Part shown: one piece after another, positions 16,539 to 25,265 of the stretch
Position numbering within the stretch: the stretch's first letter is position 1
Layout of the letters: each line of letters begins with the position of its first letter
Virus record (IMG/VR): IMGVR_UViG_3300012964_000021
Location: 1-40,643 of that record
Direction: 5' to 3' (one strand)
Length of the DNA stretch: 40,643 nt
Origin: a virus
Program-made: the position numbers and the translations under genes
The notes under the pieces: generated by a model
What the model was told of the DNA's origin: nothing
What the model saw: only the letters and a program-made list of their open reading frames with translations
Database searches by the model: none

Positions 16539-16757
16539 TTATAGGTATTCTTTAGCATTAGGATTTTCTTCTTTAAGTTTCTTATTGATTATCTTAATTG
16601 CAATTTCTCTATCTTCGAAACTCATACCCCACGCAGAATTAAATTCAATACCGCCCTTCATAAAATAACAAATCTCTGTAATTTGCTCTTTAAGTGCCAG
16701 CGAGTCTTTGGCATATGAATTAATTAGGTCTCCTAACCGCTCGGGCGGTAGATAAAT
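16539..16757 (-). CDS. 51: gp51-like baseplate hub assembly protein, apparent AUU start
   Basis: About 72 aa, too short for most gene finders and without an ATG at its start. Frame: YLPPERLGDLINSYAKDSLA, then LKEQITEICYFMKGGIEFNS, then AWGMSFEDREIAIKIINKKL, ending NAKEYL. The block ICYFMKGGI-x4-AW-x-MSFEDRE resembles the short gp51 found after gp26 in T4-like phages, a factor in baseplate hub assembly. The first in-frame ATG lies far inside (MKGG). The frame opens after a stop inside gp26. The best start is ATT at 16757, 6 nt after AAGG (16764-16767), which overlaps the gp26 TAA. T4 gp51 is longer (249 aa). The identity is from context and the conserved block. Confidence 0.68.
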   Translation of the reverse strand: MYLPPERLGDLINSYAKDSLALKEQITEICYFMKGGIEFNSAWGMSFEDREIAIKIINKKLKEENPNAKEYL

Positions 16758-16767
16758 TAGGGACCTT
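16755..16767 (-). promoter_or_regulatory. Ribosome binding site and AUU start of gp51-like gene
   Basis: Minus strand: TAAGG, with the gp26 stop fused to the AAGG Shine-Dalgarno, then TCCCTA and ATT. No ATG, GTG or TTG exists in frame here. The layout matches an AUU start at ideal spacing. Confidence 0.55.
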
Positions 16768-17611
16768 ATGAAAAATTTACAGGATTAAAATCAATCTCGC
16801 TTTCCCATTTGTGTTCACAATGTGAACACTGCGCAGTGAAGGTGCGTTTAATACCAATTCGGTTAATTTCTTTAATTAAGTCTGAAATTTTATCAATACT
16901 CTGTTTATCGATGTTAAATAAAAATTCTTTGATGTGCTGTTTATTTGACACATTTATATTATTACTTTCATCAACAACCTTAATAATAGAATTCAACATA
17001 AGTTCGAATGTCATGGTCGATAATTCTTTAAACGCAGCACCAAAAATATGTGTCCGTTCTTCATCTGTTAATGTTTCATTACTAACTGCTCTTGTCAACT
17101 TATTTTGTTCAAATTGTGCGTGTAATCCTTTGAGAAGATCTGGGAATGAATACGGTTTAATAAAAACACTTACTCCGGAGTCGAGATTAACAACATATTC
17201 AGCTTCTAAGAATTCCATGTTATCTAACGCGTATTGAAGATTTAGTTTAAATGTATTTTCTTGTTCACATTTCGGACATACCAACGTAGTTTCCAGTTTG
17301 TCGTCAAATGTTGCGAATCTTATGGCAGCAATAAGAGCATCGATGTCATTTGATAGTAATGCCCTCGGATTTTTGAGAGATGGAACACAACTTCTGAGCA
17401 CCTCGATTAGTGCTTCGCCATTTAATAATGAATCAGGATTTTTAAGAGCAAGTTCATCCTTACCAGTCATTGGATAAACACCAACTTCGCCCTTATCAGT
17501 GAATTGAATAATATCTGGTGTATAATACGATGTCCCACTTGGTAGTTTCAGATATAATTTAAATTGTCTGAAATACTGTTTTAACGGATTCTGTTGTATA
17601 TTTTGTTCCAT
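16766..17611 (-). CDS. 26: Baseplate hub protein gp26 (T4_baseplate family)
   Basis: 281 aa; T4 gp26 is 208. It matches the gp26 baseplate hub family of T4-like phages: an N-terminal LPSGTSYYTPDIIQFTDKGE-type block with MTGKDELALKNPDSLLNG, a CxxC (CPKCEQENTF, about 118) and a second CxxC at the C-terminus (CSHCEHKWESEIDF, about 262), likely one bound zinc. It is involved in hub assembly; in other myoviruses relatives act as chaperone-like tape-measure partners. It is followed at once by the gp51-like gene, as in other T4-like genomes. It is read from the late promoter at 17661-17669, with AGGT before the ATG. Confidence 0.82.
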   Translation of the reverse strand: MEQNIQQNPLKQYFRQFKLYLKLPSGTSYYTPDIIQFTDKGEVGVYPMTGKDELALKNPDSLLNGEALIEVLRSCVPSLKNPRALLSNDIDALIAAIRFATFDDKLETTLVCPKCEQENTFKLNLQYALDNMEFLEAEYVVNLDSGVSVFIKPYSFPDLLKGLHAQFEQNKLTRAVSNETLTDEERTHIFGAAFKELSTMTFELMLNSIIKVVDESNNINVSNKQHIKEFLFNIDKQSIDKISDLIKEINRIGIKRTFTAQCSHCEHKWESEIDFNPVNFS

Positions 17612-17632
17612 AATAATACCTGTGAAAATTTT

Positions 17633-17641
17633 TGATAAATA
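17633..17641 (+). promoter_or_regulatory. Late promoter -10 element (TGATAAATA) for tape-measure-like gene
   Basis: TGATAAATA, 50 nt before the gene at 17692. It lies inside the 5' leader of the opposite gp26 transcript. The matching minus-strand element is 19 bp away and faces it. Confidence 0.75.
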
Positions 17642-17660
17642 GCTTAACTACTCTTTCACT

Positions 17661-17669
17661 TATTTATCA
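17661..17669 (-). promoter_or_regulatory. Late promoter -10 element (TGATAAATA) for gp26 operon
   Basis: TGATAAATA on the minus strand, 49 nt before the gp26 start (17611). Transcription from here passes leftward over the plus-strand element at 17633-17641. The two initiation sites are predicted within about 10 bp of each other. Confidence 0.75.
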
Positions 17670-17691
17670 CGGGACTTAATCGACGAATTTT

Positions 17692-19770
17692 ATGGCTGAT
17701 AATTCTGTATACATCACCGGCGCAGCAAGTGGTGCTTTTACCCAGGCACTAAATGATCTACCACCGTGGGCAACTGAGAACACCGCGCTAGCAATTGAGA
17801 GATTGCTTAGAAAGAGCTTAGACATACAAACTAAAAGCCTTTCTAAACTTGTTAAAGGTGCTATTGGTGGAGGCGGAACCACCGGAACAGGAACAGCCAG
17901 AACTCAATCAGAGCTCACAAAAGCATTGCGAGAATACAATAAGGCACTTGAAGCAGCCAAGCAAGATGCAAAGAAAAGAGCAAAAGATAATAAAGATAAA
18001 GGCGACAAGGATTTAGTAACTGGCAAGAAGCTCCAGTCTAAGAATGAGAAGCTTATATTTGTTCTCGGTGGTCTCGACAAAATTGGTAGTAAAATTCAAG
18101 ATGCAATGAAGCAAAACTTCAAGACCTACACTGAATTGCAACAAGGTGGTATTAATGTTGTTGCAGGCCTTGATAATACTTCAAACGGATTCACTGCATT
18201 ACAGCAGATAACTGCACTCACTGGTGTTAGATTCACTGAGCTTTCTGCAACTATGTTGAAATATAGTACAGCAGTAAATGCATTTACCACAGGTAAATTT
18301 TCTAACACTGTTAAAGCAGCTTCGCTTGACTTGTACAAATTTGGTTTTACAAATAAAGAGTCTGCAGAATTATTAGGCTCATACCTTGAAGCCCAAGCCG
18401 GCTATACGGACATGGCCAACAAAACTACCGCAGAAACAGCAGTAGGCTTAACAAAATTTGGTTCAAACCTAACTAAACTTTCTATGGTAACTGGTATGGC
18501 AAGAACTGCTATATTAGCAAATATGGAAGCAATCTCTAAGAGTAACGAAGCAAGTGTCTTGTCGGCTAATATTGGAGAAGATGCTGCAACATCAACACTT
18601 GAATTTATATCATCGATGAAAGATCAGAATGTAGGAAGAGCATTCCTTAAGATGATGACTGATCAGGTTAAACCACTAAATGCTACATTTATGGGTTTCC
18701 AGAAGATCGGACTCGGCGGATTCGGTCAAAAAATGATGACATTTACACAAAGCTTGAAAGGTATGGATCCTGCCAGGGCAGCTATAGCTATTAGAGAATT
18801 TGAAAAACAGAATCATGCTGCTATTGAAGCAGGTAAACAGCAGGCTAACTTATATAGTCAGATACCGGAACTAGCAGGTGAGGCTAACGCAGCATTGACA
18901 ATGTTCAACGGTCTGCAACAACAGGCACGAACAATGGCTAATCTAAATGAAAAAGATTTAGCAAAAATGGAAGCATCTAATAAAGCACGTTCTAGACTTT
19001 CGTCAGAATGGGAAAAGTTAATGAGTCATTTCCAGAAGATGTTTAGTGCACCAATATCAATGCTTAATGGTTTGGCAACAGCCCTGGGATGGGCAAATAC
19101 AATGATTGATAAATTTACTGGGTGGCTTGATAGCTTCGGTGAAGAAACGTCGTCGTGGGTCGGTGTTGGATTAGTAATATCTGGATTCGGTGCAGCCTTG
19201 CTAAAGGGAAAGATGATGCTCGAAACATTCTTTAGCATTTTTAGCAAAGGTGGTAGCGCTATTAGTGGTATTATTTCGAAGACATTTGGTGCAATAGGCT
19301 CAATAGGTGGTCTTGTACTTAGATTTGCAGGAATTCTTGGTTCGTTGTATGCTGCATTTGAAATTGGCCAATCAATTGGTACAGCAATATATGATTTTAT
19401 CAGCAAATTTGATATCGTTAATAGTGCGTTTGACAAAGTGTTTGGTGGTATAACTTCAATTTTTTCATCATCACCCTCATCGGCACCTGTGCCATCGGCA
19501 GTCTCTGTACCCACAGCACCAGCACCATCGAAAATTGACAGCCCATCTGCTGGAACCAATACTAAGAAAGAAGAAGCTACATCAACAGCATCGACTACTA
19601 CAACACCGACTACATCGAGTGGACCCGGGATAGAGAAACCTCCGAGCAGCACAGATATAAATAGCATGATGGCTTTTCAGAATAATTTAACTCAACAAAT
19701 TCTATTAAGTATCGAATCTTTGGTCTCTGTGAACAAAGATATACTTAGGTATACAAGAAGTCATACATGA
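17692..19770 (+). CDS. Probable tail tape measure protein
   Basis: 692 aa. An Ala/Lys-rich helical N-terminal half (charged coil about 75-110; ALREYNKALEAAKQDAKKRA), a long helical middle, then hydrophobic helices (about 490-570: WVGVGLVISGFGAALLKG, LVLRFAGILGSLYAAFEIG), and a Ser/Thr/Pro/Ala-rich tail (about 595-655). Helical rod plus late hydrophobic segments is the usual make-up of tape measure proteins, which fix tail length and enter the membrane at injection. It lies opposite gp26 and just before the portal. T4 uses gp29 (590 aa) for this; no clear gp29 motif is visible, so an internal or other tail protein remains possible. The start at ATG 17692 follows TTTT and weak GACTTAA, with no strong Shine-Dalgarno. 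Confidence 0.6.
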   Translation: MADNSVYITGAASGAFTQALNDLPPWATENTALAIERLLRKSLDIQTKSLSKLVKGAIGGGGTTGTGTARTQSELTKALREYNKALEAAKQDAKKRAKDNKDKGDKDLVTGKKLQSKNEKLIFVLGGLDKIGSKIQDAMKQNFKTYTELQQGGINVVAGLDNTSNGFTALQQITALTGVRFTELSATMLKYSTAVNAFTTGKFSNTVKAASLDLYKFGFTNKESAELLGSYLEAQAGYTDMANKTTAETAVGLTKFGSNLTKLSMVTGMARTAILANMEAISKSNEASVLSANIGEDAATSTLEFISSMKDQNVGRAFLKMMTDQVKPLNATFMGFQKIGLGGFGQKMMTFTQSLKGMDPARAAIAIREFEKQNHAAIEAGKQQANLYSQIPELAGEANAALTMFNGLQQQARTMANLNEKDLAKMEASNKARSRLSSEWEKLMSHFQKMFSAPISMLNGLATALGWANTMIDKFTGWLDSFGEETSSWVGVGLVISGFGAALLKGKMMLETFFSIFSKGGSAISGIISKTFGAIGSIGGLVLRFAGILGSLYAAFEIGQSIGTAIYDFISKFDIVNSAFDKVFGGITSIFSSSPSSAPVPSAVSVPTAPAPSKIDSPSAGTNTKKEEATSTASTTTTPTTSSGPGIEKPPSSTDINSMMAFQNNLTQQILLSIESLVSVNKDILRYTRSHT

Positions 19771-19839
19771 TCAAATTGCGGAAAATCCTAATGTATTGGA
19801 TCTACGATGCTAGAAATATAAAGAGAAATATAAAATAAT

Positions 19840-21570
19840 ATGTCATGGAAAAAATTCTTCAAGCCCGTTAATTCGGTCTTACCCGTTGCACAAAGAGCAG
19901 TCGACAGTACATCAGCATATGCATCTACGGCCAAATACAGTAACTGGCTTCCTGAAGTTTATTCTGGACCACCGGATCGTTTGCAAAGATATTCTGTCTA
20001 TGATCAAATGAATTATGATCATGAAATTAGTGCAGCCTTAGACACGATTGCCGACTTTGGTACCGAACCCGATGAGGTTACGAAACAACCACTTCTTATT
20101 GAATACAATGACGAACCAACCCCCAGTGAAATTCAAATTTTAGAAAAATCACTGAATCAATGGATTAGATTAAATCAACTCAAAAAGCGTCTATGGAGAA
20201 TGTTTCGTTCGACACTTGTATACGGTGATCAATTCTTTATTCGCGACCCAGAGACATTTGAACTCTATTGGATTGATCCGGCAAAGGTTGAAAAAGTTAT
20301 TGTTAACGAAAGCGATGGCAAGAAGATTGAAAGTTATTTCGTTAAGGATATTGATTTAAATATGAAATCACTGGTTGCGACTAACCAGTTAAATAAACTT
20401 TCTACACAGGCGTTTGGTTCTAATAGTATTGTATTTTCGCCACCGATGACAGGTAATTTAAATTATGTCTCGGGTGGTTTTGGTAGTGCAGGATCTGCAA
20501 ATTATCAAGATGGCGGTTCTACAGCAGTAGATGCCGAGCATATTGTGCAACTTTCACTCACTGACGGAATGAATGCTGCTTGGCCATTTGGTCTAAGCAT
20601 ACTTGAGCAAATCTACAAGGTTTACAAGCAGAAAGAATTGTTAGAAGATGCTATTCTGATCTATCGCGTACACCGTGCACCTGAACGTCGTGTATTCTTT
20701 ATTGACGTAGGTACAATGCCACCCAATAAAGCATCACAGTATCTTGAACGTATTCGATACGAAGTTCAACAAAAGCGTATCCCGAGCCGTACAGGTGGTG
20801 GCGCTAACGTAGTTGATTCGACATATAATCCAATGTCCATCTTAGAAGACTATTTCTTTGCTGTCACAAGTGAAGGCCGTGGTTCTAAAGTTGAAGTACT
20901 GCCAGGCGGCGAAAACTTAGGTGACATTGACGATTTGCGTTATTTCAATAATAAAATGCTTCGAGCACTTGGTGTACCAAGTTCATATTTGCCAACTGGA
21001 CCAGAAGATGGAACAGCAGCAGTTAACGACGGACGTGTTGGCACAGCATTTATTCAAGAATTCCGTTTTGCTAAGGTGGTGTCTCGATATCAACAACAGG
21101 TTATAGATCCACTTGATGATGAATTTAAACTTTTCTTAAAGTTTAGAGGTGTCTCGATTGACAATAGCCTATTCCAATTAACATTCACACCACCGCAATC
21201 ATTCTCTGAATATCGTCAACTGGAACTCGATGCTGCTCGCATCAATACCTTTACTGCATTAACAGATATTTCGTTTGTATCGAAAAGATTTATTCTTGAG
21301 ACATATTTAGGATGGACAGAGGAACAAATGGCTAAGAACGAACGCATGTGGAGAGAAGAGCGTAGTCGTCTTACTAAGACATTTGCACCAGAACCAACAG
21401 GCATGGGTGTAGGTAGTCCAACAGCTGGTTTATCTGATGTAGGTATTACAAGTTCTGGCATTGAAGGTATGGCACCCGAGGGCGGTATGCCGGGTGAAGA
21501 AGGTGGTGCGCCAGGCGAAGGTGCCGGTGGTGTAACTGATACCGAAGTCGGCGGATTTGGTGAACAGTAA
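19840..21570 (+). CDS. 20: Portal vertex protein gp20
   Basis: 576 aa; T4 gp20 is 524. Clear portal family of T4-like phages: YSVYDQMNYDHEISAALDTI (about 62-80), AWPFGLSILEQIYKVYKQKE (clip/stem, about 247-266), YRVHRAPERRVFFIDVGTMP (about 276-295), then YNPMSILEDYFFAV and LRALGVPSSYLP. It forms the dodecameric ring through which DNA is packaged and the tail joined. The last 50 residues are Gly/Glu/Pro-rich and low-complexity, an extension not needed for the fold. Its TAA overlaps the ATG of the next gene (TAATG). Confidence 0.95.
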   Translation: MSWKKFFKPVNSVLPVAQRAVDSTSAYASTAKYSNWLPEVYSGPPDRLQRYSVYDQMNYDHEISAALDTIADFGTEPDEVTKQPLLIEYNDEPTPSEIQILEKSLNQWIRLNQLKKRLWRMFRSTLVYGDQFFIRDPETFELYWIDPAKVEKVIVNESDGKKIESYFVKDIDLNMKSLVATNQLNKLSTQAFGSNSIVFSPPMTGNLNYVSGGFGSAGSANYQDGGSTAVDAEHIVQLSLTDGMNAAWPFGLSILEQIYKVYKQKELLEDAILIYRVHRAPERRVFFIDVGTMPPNKASQYLERIRYEVQQKRIPSRTGGGANVVDSTYNPMSILEDYFFAVTSEGRGSKVEVLPGGENLGDIDDLRYFNNKMLRALGVPSSYLPTGPEDGTAAVNDGRVGTAFIQEFRFAKVVSRYQQQVIDPLDDEFKLFLKFRGVSIDNSLFQLTFTPPQSFSEYRQLELDAARINTFTALTDISFVSKRFILETYLGWTEEQMAKNERMWREERSRLTKTFAPEPTGMGVGSPTAGLSDVGITSSGIEGMAPEGGMPGEEGGAPGEGAGGVTDTEVGGFGEQ

Positions 21571-22022
21571 TGAAAATATGTGATTTAGATTTAGCTGAAT
21601 CGTTTGATAGTGATGTGAAAGGCCGTGTTCTAAAAAGCACAAGCAACATATTTGTTACCGCTGCACAAATCGGTAGCAGGATAATACGTTTTACTGCTGC
21701 ATCAGACTATGCCGGTGTCTGGGATGTTGTTTTCATAGAAAAAAGCGAACTCGGTGATACATTTGGTAAATCGGGATCGGGAAACGAATTACAAGTTTTT
21801 AGCTTTATCATAAATTCCTTGAAATTTTTTATCAGTAAATATTCACCTGATATAATAACATTTACTGCCGATAAAGGTGACAGTAATAGAGCATCTTTAT
21901 ATACGAGATTAGTTCAGCGTATAAAAGAACCCGGCTATCATTTAGAAAATATAGAAACAGACGAAACTGGTAAAACATTTATTATAGCCAGGGATGGCGT
22001 AAATATCAGCGACTATCGATAA
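21570..22022 (+). CDS. Small conserved-type protein of unknown function, 150 aa
   Basis: It lies between portal and head-core genes and is translationally coupled to gp20 by TAATG. Mixed alpha/beta: beta-rich first half (SNIFVTAAQIGSRIIRFTAA, VWDVVFIEK), a helix NELQVFSFIINSLKFFISKY, then PDIITFTADKGDSNRASLY and TRLVQR. The order beta-beta-helix with an R-x-x-LY-x-RL block loosely recalls acetyltransferase-like folds, but no acetyl-CoA motif is clear and I do not claim it. Its stop codon TAA is part of the next late promoter (22017-22025). Confidence 0.8.
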   Translation: MKICDLDLAESFDSDVKGRVLKSTSNIFVTAAQIGSRIIRFTAASDYAGVWDVVFIEKSELGDTFGKSGSGNELQVFSFIINSLKFFISKYSPDIITFTADKGDSNRASLYTRLVQRIKEPGYHLENIETDETGKTFIIARDGVNISDYR

Positions 22023-22025
22023 ATA
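22017..22025 (+). promoter_or_regulatory. Late promoter -10 element (CGATAAATA) overlapping a stop codon
   Basis: CGATAAATA. The TAA at 22020-22022 is also the stop of the preceding gene. It stands 29 nt before the small gene at 22055. Confidence 0.7.
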
Positions 22026-22054
22026 ACATACATATTGTACAGAGAAACTTAAAA

Positions 22055-22273
22055 ATGCTTGCACGTGAATTACTTGTTGAATTTTATGATCCAGCCGACG
22101 ACCAGCTTGGTGTTGCTCACATGGATGATACTCGACGTCCTCGTCTAACAATGCTTCACTTGCAGAAGTTAAGAAAATCGCGCGATGTTGAAAAATATGA
22201 AACAGCACAACATCTTAACTTTCTTCCCGATATGTACGGTCAATCTGCCGCACCCGATACTGGTGGTCTATAA
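22055..22273 (+). CDS. Small head-region protein of unknown function, 72 aa
   Basis: MLARELLVEFYDPADDQLGV through LPDMYGQSAAPDTGGL. It has its own late promoter 29 nt upstream and lies in the head-assembly cluster where T4 carries small prohead core genes (67, 68). It is mixed in charge and lacks the long acidic run of T4 gp67, so I leave the function open. There is no membrane segment. The central LTMLHLQKLRKSRDVEKYE is probably a helix. Confidence 0.75.
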   Translation: MLARELLVEFYDPADDQLGVAHMDDTRRPRLTMLHLQKLRKSRDVEKYETAQHLNFLPDMYGQSAAPDTGGL

Positions 22274-22445
22274 AGTAGTCGTTTATACCCATTAAGACTG
22301 AACTAAATAATTCTGCGACAGCAACAAATCATAATATGGCGTCTTTTTAGGCCATTTCCACCTACATTCGACCTTTTTGAGTTAAATACCAAGAATACCA
22401 ATTTATTGGTCATTGGAACTTTAATTAATCAAGGAGAGATTAGGC

Positions 22446-23468
22446 ATGTCACAACAACAAAAGCTTGAGCAGGTTTTGGATCTTCTACTGTCAGAAGATT
22501 CGGACCAAGCTGCTGAATTACTCCACCAGATCATTGTCGAAAAAGCAAGAAACATCTATGAAAGCATCGTTGACGAAGAAGCCGACGAAGTTGAAGAAGA
22601 GAAGGATGCTATTGAAGAAGGCGAAGAAGTCGGTGGTGAACCTGAAAAAGATTTTACAGACGAAATTTCATCTGATAAGGATGAAATTAAATCAGACGAA
22701 GAACAAGACGGCGAAGCCGAAGAAGGCGAAGAAGGCGAAGAAGGCGAAGAAGGTGAAGAAGACGAGTTCGCCGGTGAAGAAGGTGAAGAATCAACAGAAG
22801 AGCGCATCGAAGACCTTGAGTCACAACTTGCCGAACTTCGTGCAGAATTCGACGCACTTATGGGCGAAGAAATGCAAGAACCGCAACATGCTGATCTTGG
22901 CGCAGAAATGGGCGATGTTGAACAAGAATTCGGCGGCGAAGAAGGTGGAGAAAGTTCTCCAGACTTTAGCGGACAAGAACAAGTTGTTGGCGAAGTAGTT
23001 GCTACTATGTATGAAAAGAAAGTAGCCGAAAAGAAGGCCGTTGAAGAAAAAGCCAAGAAACTTGAAGTAGCTAAACAGTCTAAGAAAGAACCAAAAGGTA
23101 AGAAGGTTGAGGAAGAAACTAAGTTTCTTAACAAAGTTGCCGATACCGGTCAGAAAGGTACAGCAAAGTTAGCAGGAACTGGTAAGAATACACCACTTGG
23201 TGCTGAACAAACTAAGTCTCCGTATACTAACATTCCAGCCAGAAAAGATTATGGTGGAAAACCGACAAAGATTGGCGGCGATGGTGGTACAGGCGGTGAA
23301 TACGGTAAGTATCATGGCGATAGCGCACAGGATAAAACACCAACCGACAATGTCGGTGTAACTCCAAAGAAATCTTCAATCAAGGCTGATACTACTGCCA
23401 AGTTTACTGGTGGTAAAACAGCAGGTGATGGATTTAGCAAGTCTCCTCTAACAAAGAAGCCAGCTTAA
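22446..23468 (+). CDS. Highly acidic prohead core-type protein
   Basis: 340 aa. The N-terminal quarter is a helix (QQQKLEQVLDLLLSEDSDQA). Residues about 45-125 are extremely acidic and include five copies of a Glu-Glu-Gly unit encoded by a 9-bp tandem repeat (22719-22763). A coiled coil (RIEDLESQLAELRAEFDAL) follows, then a Lys/Glu helix (about 180-225) and a Gly/Lys/Thr-rich basic tail. It lies directly before gp21 and gp22, the place of gp67/gp68 core proteins in T4, but is much longer than either (80 and 141 aa). The acidic-then-basic layout fits a scaffold or core filler that is cleaved by gp21. The AAGGAGAGA ribosome binding site is strong. Confidence 0.65.
   Translation: MSQQQKLEQVLDLLLSEDSDQAAELLHQIIVEKARNIYESIVDEEADEVEEEKDAIEEGEEVGGEPEKDFTDEISSDKDEIKSDEEQDGEAEEGEEGEEGEEGEEDEFAGEEGEESTEERIEDLESQLAELRAEFDALMGEEMQEPQHADLGAEMGDVEQEFGGEEGGESSPDFSGQEQVVGEVVATMYEKKVAEKKAVEEKAKKLEVAKQSKKEPKGKKVEEETKFLNKVADTGQKGTAKLAGTGKNTPLGAEQTKSPYTNIPARKDYGGKPTKIGGDGGTGGEYGKYHGDSAQDKTPTDNVGVTPKKSSIKADTTAKFTGGKTAGDGFSKSPLTKKPA
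22719..22763 (+). repeat. 9-bp tandem repeat (GAAGAAGGC) inside acidic core gene
   Basis: Five consecutive 9-bp units, the first three identical (GAAGAAGGC), the fourth GAAGAAGGT, the fifth GAAGAAGAC, coding E-E-G repeats. Prone to slippage in frame. Confidence 0.85.
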
Positions 23469-23483
23469 GGAATTAATGTGATT

Positions 23484-24116
23484 ATGGCAAACAAACTTTA
23501 CGAGTACTTGTCGTTTGATAAGGCACACGTAACACTTCTTGAAGAGGATAATAAAACTGGTGGTAAAGATCTCTGCATGAAAGGGATCTTTATTCAAGGT
23601 GACGTAAGAAACCAGAACCAGCGTGTATATCCTGTTCGAGAAATTGCTAAGGCTGTTAAATCTATTACTGAGAAATTAAGCGCAGGTCAGTCAGTTATGG
23701 GAGAGCTCGACCATCCAGAAGAGCTATCTATTAACCTTGACCGCGTTAGTCACCTTATTACAGAAATGTGGATGGAAGGTGCAGACGGATACGGTAAGTT
23801 GAAAATTGTCCCAACCCCAATGGGCAACATTATTAAGACATTGTTGCAATCGGGGGCAAAATTGGGCGTTTCTTCCCGTGGTTCTGGTAACGTAAATGAT
23901 GATGGGGCAGTTTCTGACTTTGAAATTGTTACCGTTGACATTGTTGCACAACCCAGTGCTCCAAATGCGTTTCCAAGAACAATATATGAAAGTCTTTTTA
24001 ACATGAAGGGCGGTTCTCGTGTCATTACAACTGCAAAGGAAGCATTGACTGAGGCTGCTGCACAGAAACAGCTTGTTAAAGACCTTCAGAGATTTATTCA
24101 AGAGTTAAAAATTTAG
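23484..24116 (+). CDS. 21: Prohead core protease gp21 (S77 family)
   Basis: About 210 aa, the size of T4 gp21 (212). A serine protease of the herpesvirus-assemblin-like fold that cuts scaffold and capsid proteins during head maturation. The catalytic His is in VMGELDHPEEL, the catalytic Ser in LGVSSRGSG, and the acidic partner is in FEIVTVDIVAQPSAPNAF. It lies in the order core protein-21-22-23, as in T4. Two starts are possible: GTG 23478 (5 nt after AAGGAA) and ATG 23484 (11 nt); I chose the ATG, giving MANKLYEYL. Confidence 0.94.
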   Translation: MANKLYEYLSFDKAHVTLLEEDNKTGGKDLCMKGIFIQGDVRNQNQRVYPVREIAKAVKSITEKLSAGQSVMGELDHPEELSINLDRVSHLITEMWMEGADGYGKLKIVPTPMGNIIKTLLQSGAKLGVSSRGSGNVNDDGAVSDFEIVTVDIVAQPSAPNAFPRTIYESLFNMKGGSRVITTAKEALTEAAAQKQLVKDLQRFIQELKI

Positions 24117-24127
24117 GAGAACTCAAG

Positions 24128-25246
24128 ATGGCAAAAAAATTAGATGAACTCTTGAGTGAAAGCGTTGGACTATCCGAAGATACTAAAACCCAGATTGTTG
24201 GGCTTTGGGAAGCAAAGATTTCTGAAGCTCGTGAAGAAGTTGCAGCAACACTCCGTGAGGAATTTGCACGTAAGTTCGAACACGATAAAGGCGTCCTTGT
24301 TGAATCTATGGATCACTTCTTAACAGACCGTGTCCGCGTTGAACTTGAAGAATTTGCCGAAGACAAGAGACAACTTGTCGCAGAACGTATTGCCTATAAG
24401 AGCAAGATCGTTGAACACACAGGAATGTTAAACAGATTCATCACAGAGTCCGTAGCAAAAGAAATGAAAGAGTTTTATGCCGAAAAGAAGGCTATGAAGG
24501 AAAACTTCACAAAGCTCGAGAATTTTCTATTGAAACAGCTTGCCGAAGAAATTCGCGAGTTCCGTCAAGACAAGAAGTCCCTTGTGGAACAAAAAGTTAA
24601 GATGGTTACCGAAGGTAAGCAAAAGCTACAAGAAACAAAGGCACAGTTTATTAAGCGTGCAGCCCAGATTATCGAGTCGAATATTGAAAAGACTCTGCGC
24701 TCTGAAATTACACAATTCAAGGAAGACATACGTGTTGCCCGTGAAAATGATTTTGGACGTAAGATTTTCGAAAGCGTAGCAGCTGAATTTATGACTTCGT
24801 ATCTTAACGAAGGTACTGAGCTCAAGAAACTACAGAAGGTTGTTGAATCCAAGAACAAGGAACTTGCAACACTTAACGAATCAGTTAAGAGCAACAAGAA
24901 ACTTATGGAAGGCCTAGACAGCAAGCTGAGAGCTACTCAGGACTTAGTTGAAAGACAGAAAGTCATGAACGAATTACTAGCCCCATTGTCGAAAGATAAG
25001 AGGGAAGTAATGAAAGAATTGCTTGAATCGGTTCAGACAAAGAATCTACAAGGTTCGTACAACAAGTACCTTCCGAGTGTTCTAAATGAAGCTGAGGTAC
25101 GTAAACCTGCGTCGTCAAAGACACAGTTGAACGAAGCAACGTTGTCAGCCAAGACAGGTGACAGAGCGAGAGTCGCTCAAATTGACGAATCGGAAGATAA
25201 GTCAGAACTTAACAAGATTTTGTCCTTAGCCGGGGTTAAAAAGTAA
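24128..25246 (+). CDS. 22: Prohead scaffold protein gp22
   Basis: 372 aa (T4 gp22 is 269). Almost wholly helical and charged, with long coiled coils (for example LREEFARKFEHDKGVLVESM and KNKELATLNESVKSNKKLM), as expected for the main internal scaffold around which gp23 assembles and which gp21 then digests. It starts MAKKLDELLSESVGLSED 8 nt after AGGAGAA, 11 nt after gp21. The C-terminal SELNKILSLAGVKK is typical of this scaffold family. There are several (L/I)-x-E sites, the gp21 cleavage consensus. Confidence 0.9.
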   Translation: MAKKLDELLSESVGLSEDTKTQIVGLWEAKISEAREEVAATLREEFARKFEHDKGVLVESMDHFLTDRVRVELEEFAEDKRQLVAERIAYKSKIVEHTGMLNRFITESVAKEMKEFYAEKKAMKENFTKLENFLLKQLAEEIREFRQDKKSLVEQKVKMVTEGKQKLQETKAQFIKRAAQIIESNIEKTLRSEITQFKEDIRVARENDFGRKIFESVAAEFMTSYLNEGTELKKLQKVVESKNKELATLNESVKSNKKLMEGLDSKLRATQDLVERQKVMNELLAPLSKDKREVMKELLESVQTKNLQGSYNKYLPSVLNEAEVRKPASSKTQLNEATLSAKTGDRARVAQIDESEDKSELNKILSLAGVKK

Positions 25247-25265
25247 AGTAATTAGGAGAAATATA

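Noticed and set aside
19026-19667. Minus-strand open frame of 213 codons opposite the tape-measure-like gene
   Set aside because: Val/Pro/Asp-rich mirror of Thr/Ser/Ala codons; no homology and no promoter.
22380-22388. AGTTAAATA as a late promoter for the acidic core gene
   Set aside because: It departs from the otherwise invariant GATAAATA. It may be a weak variant but was not counted.
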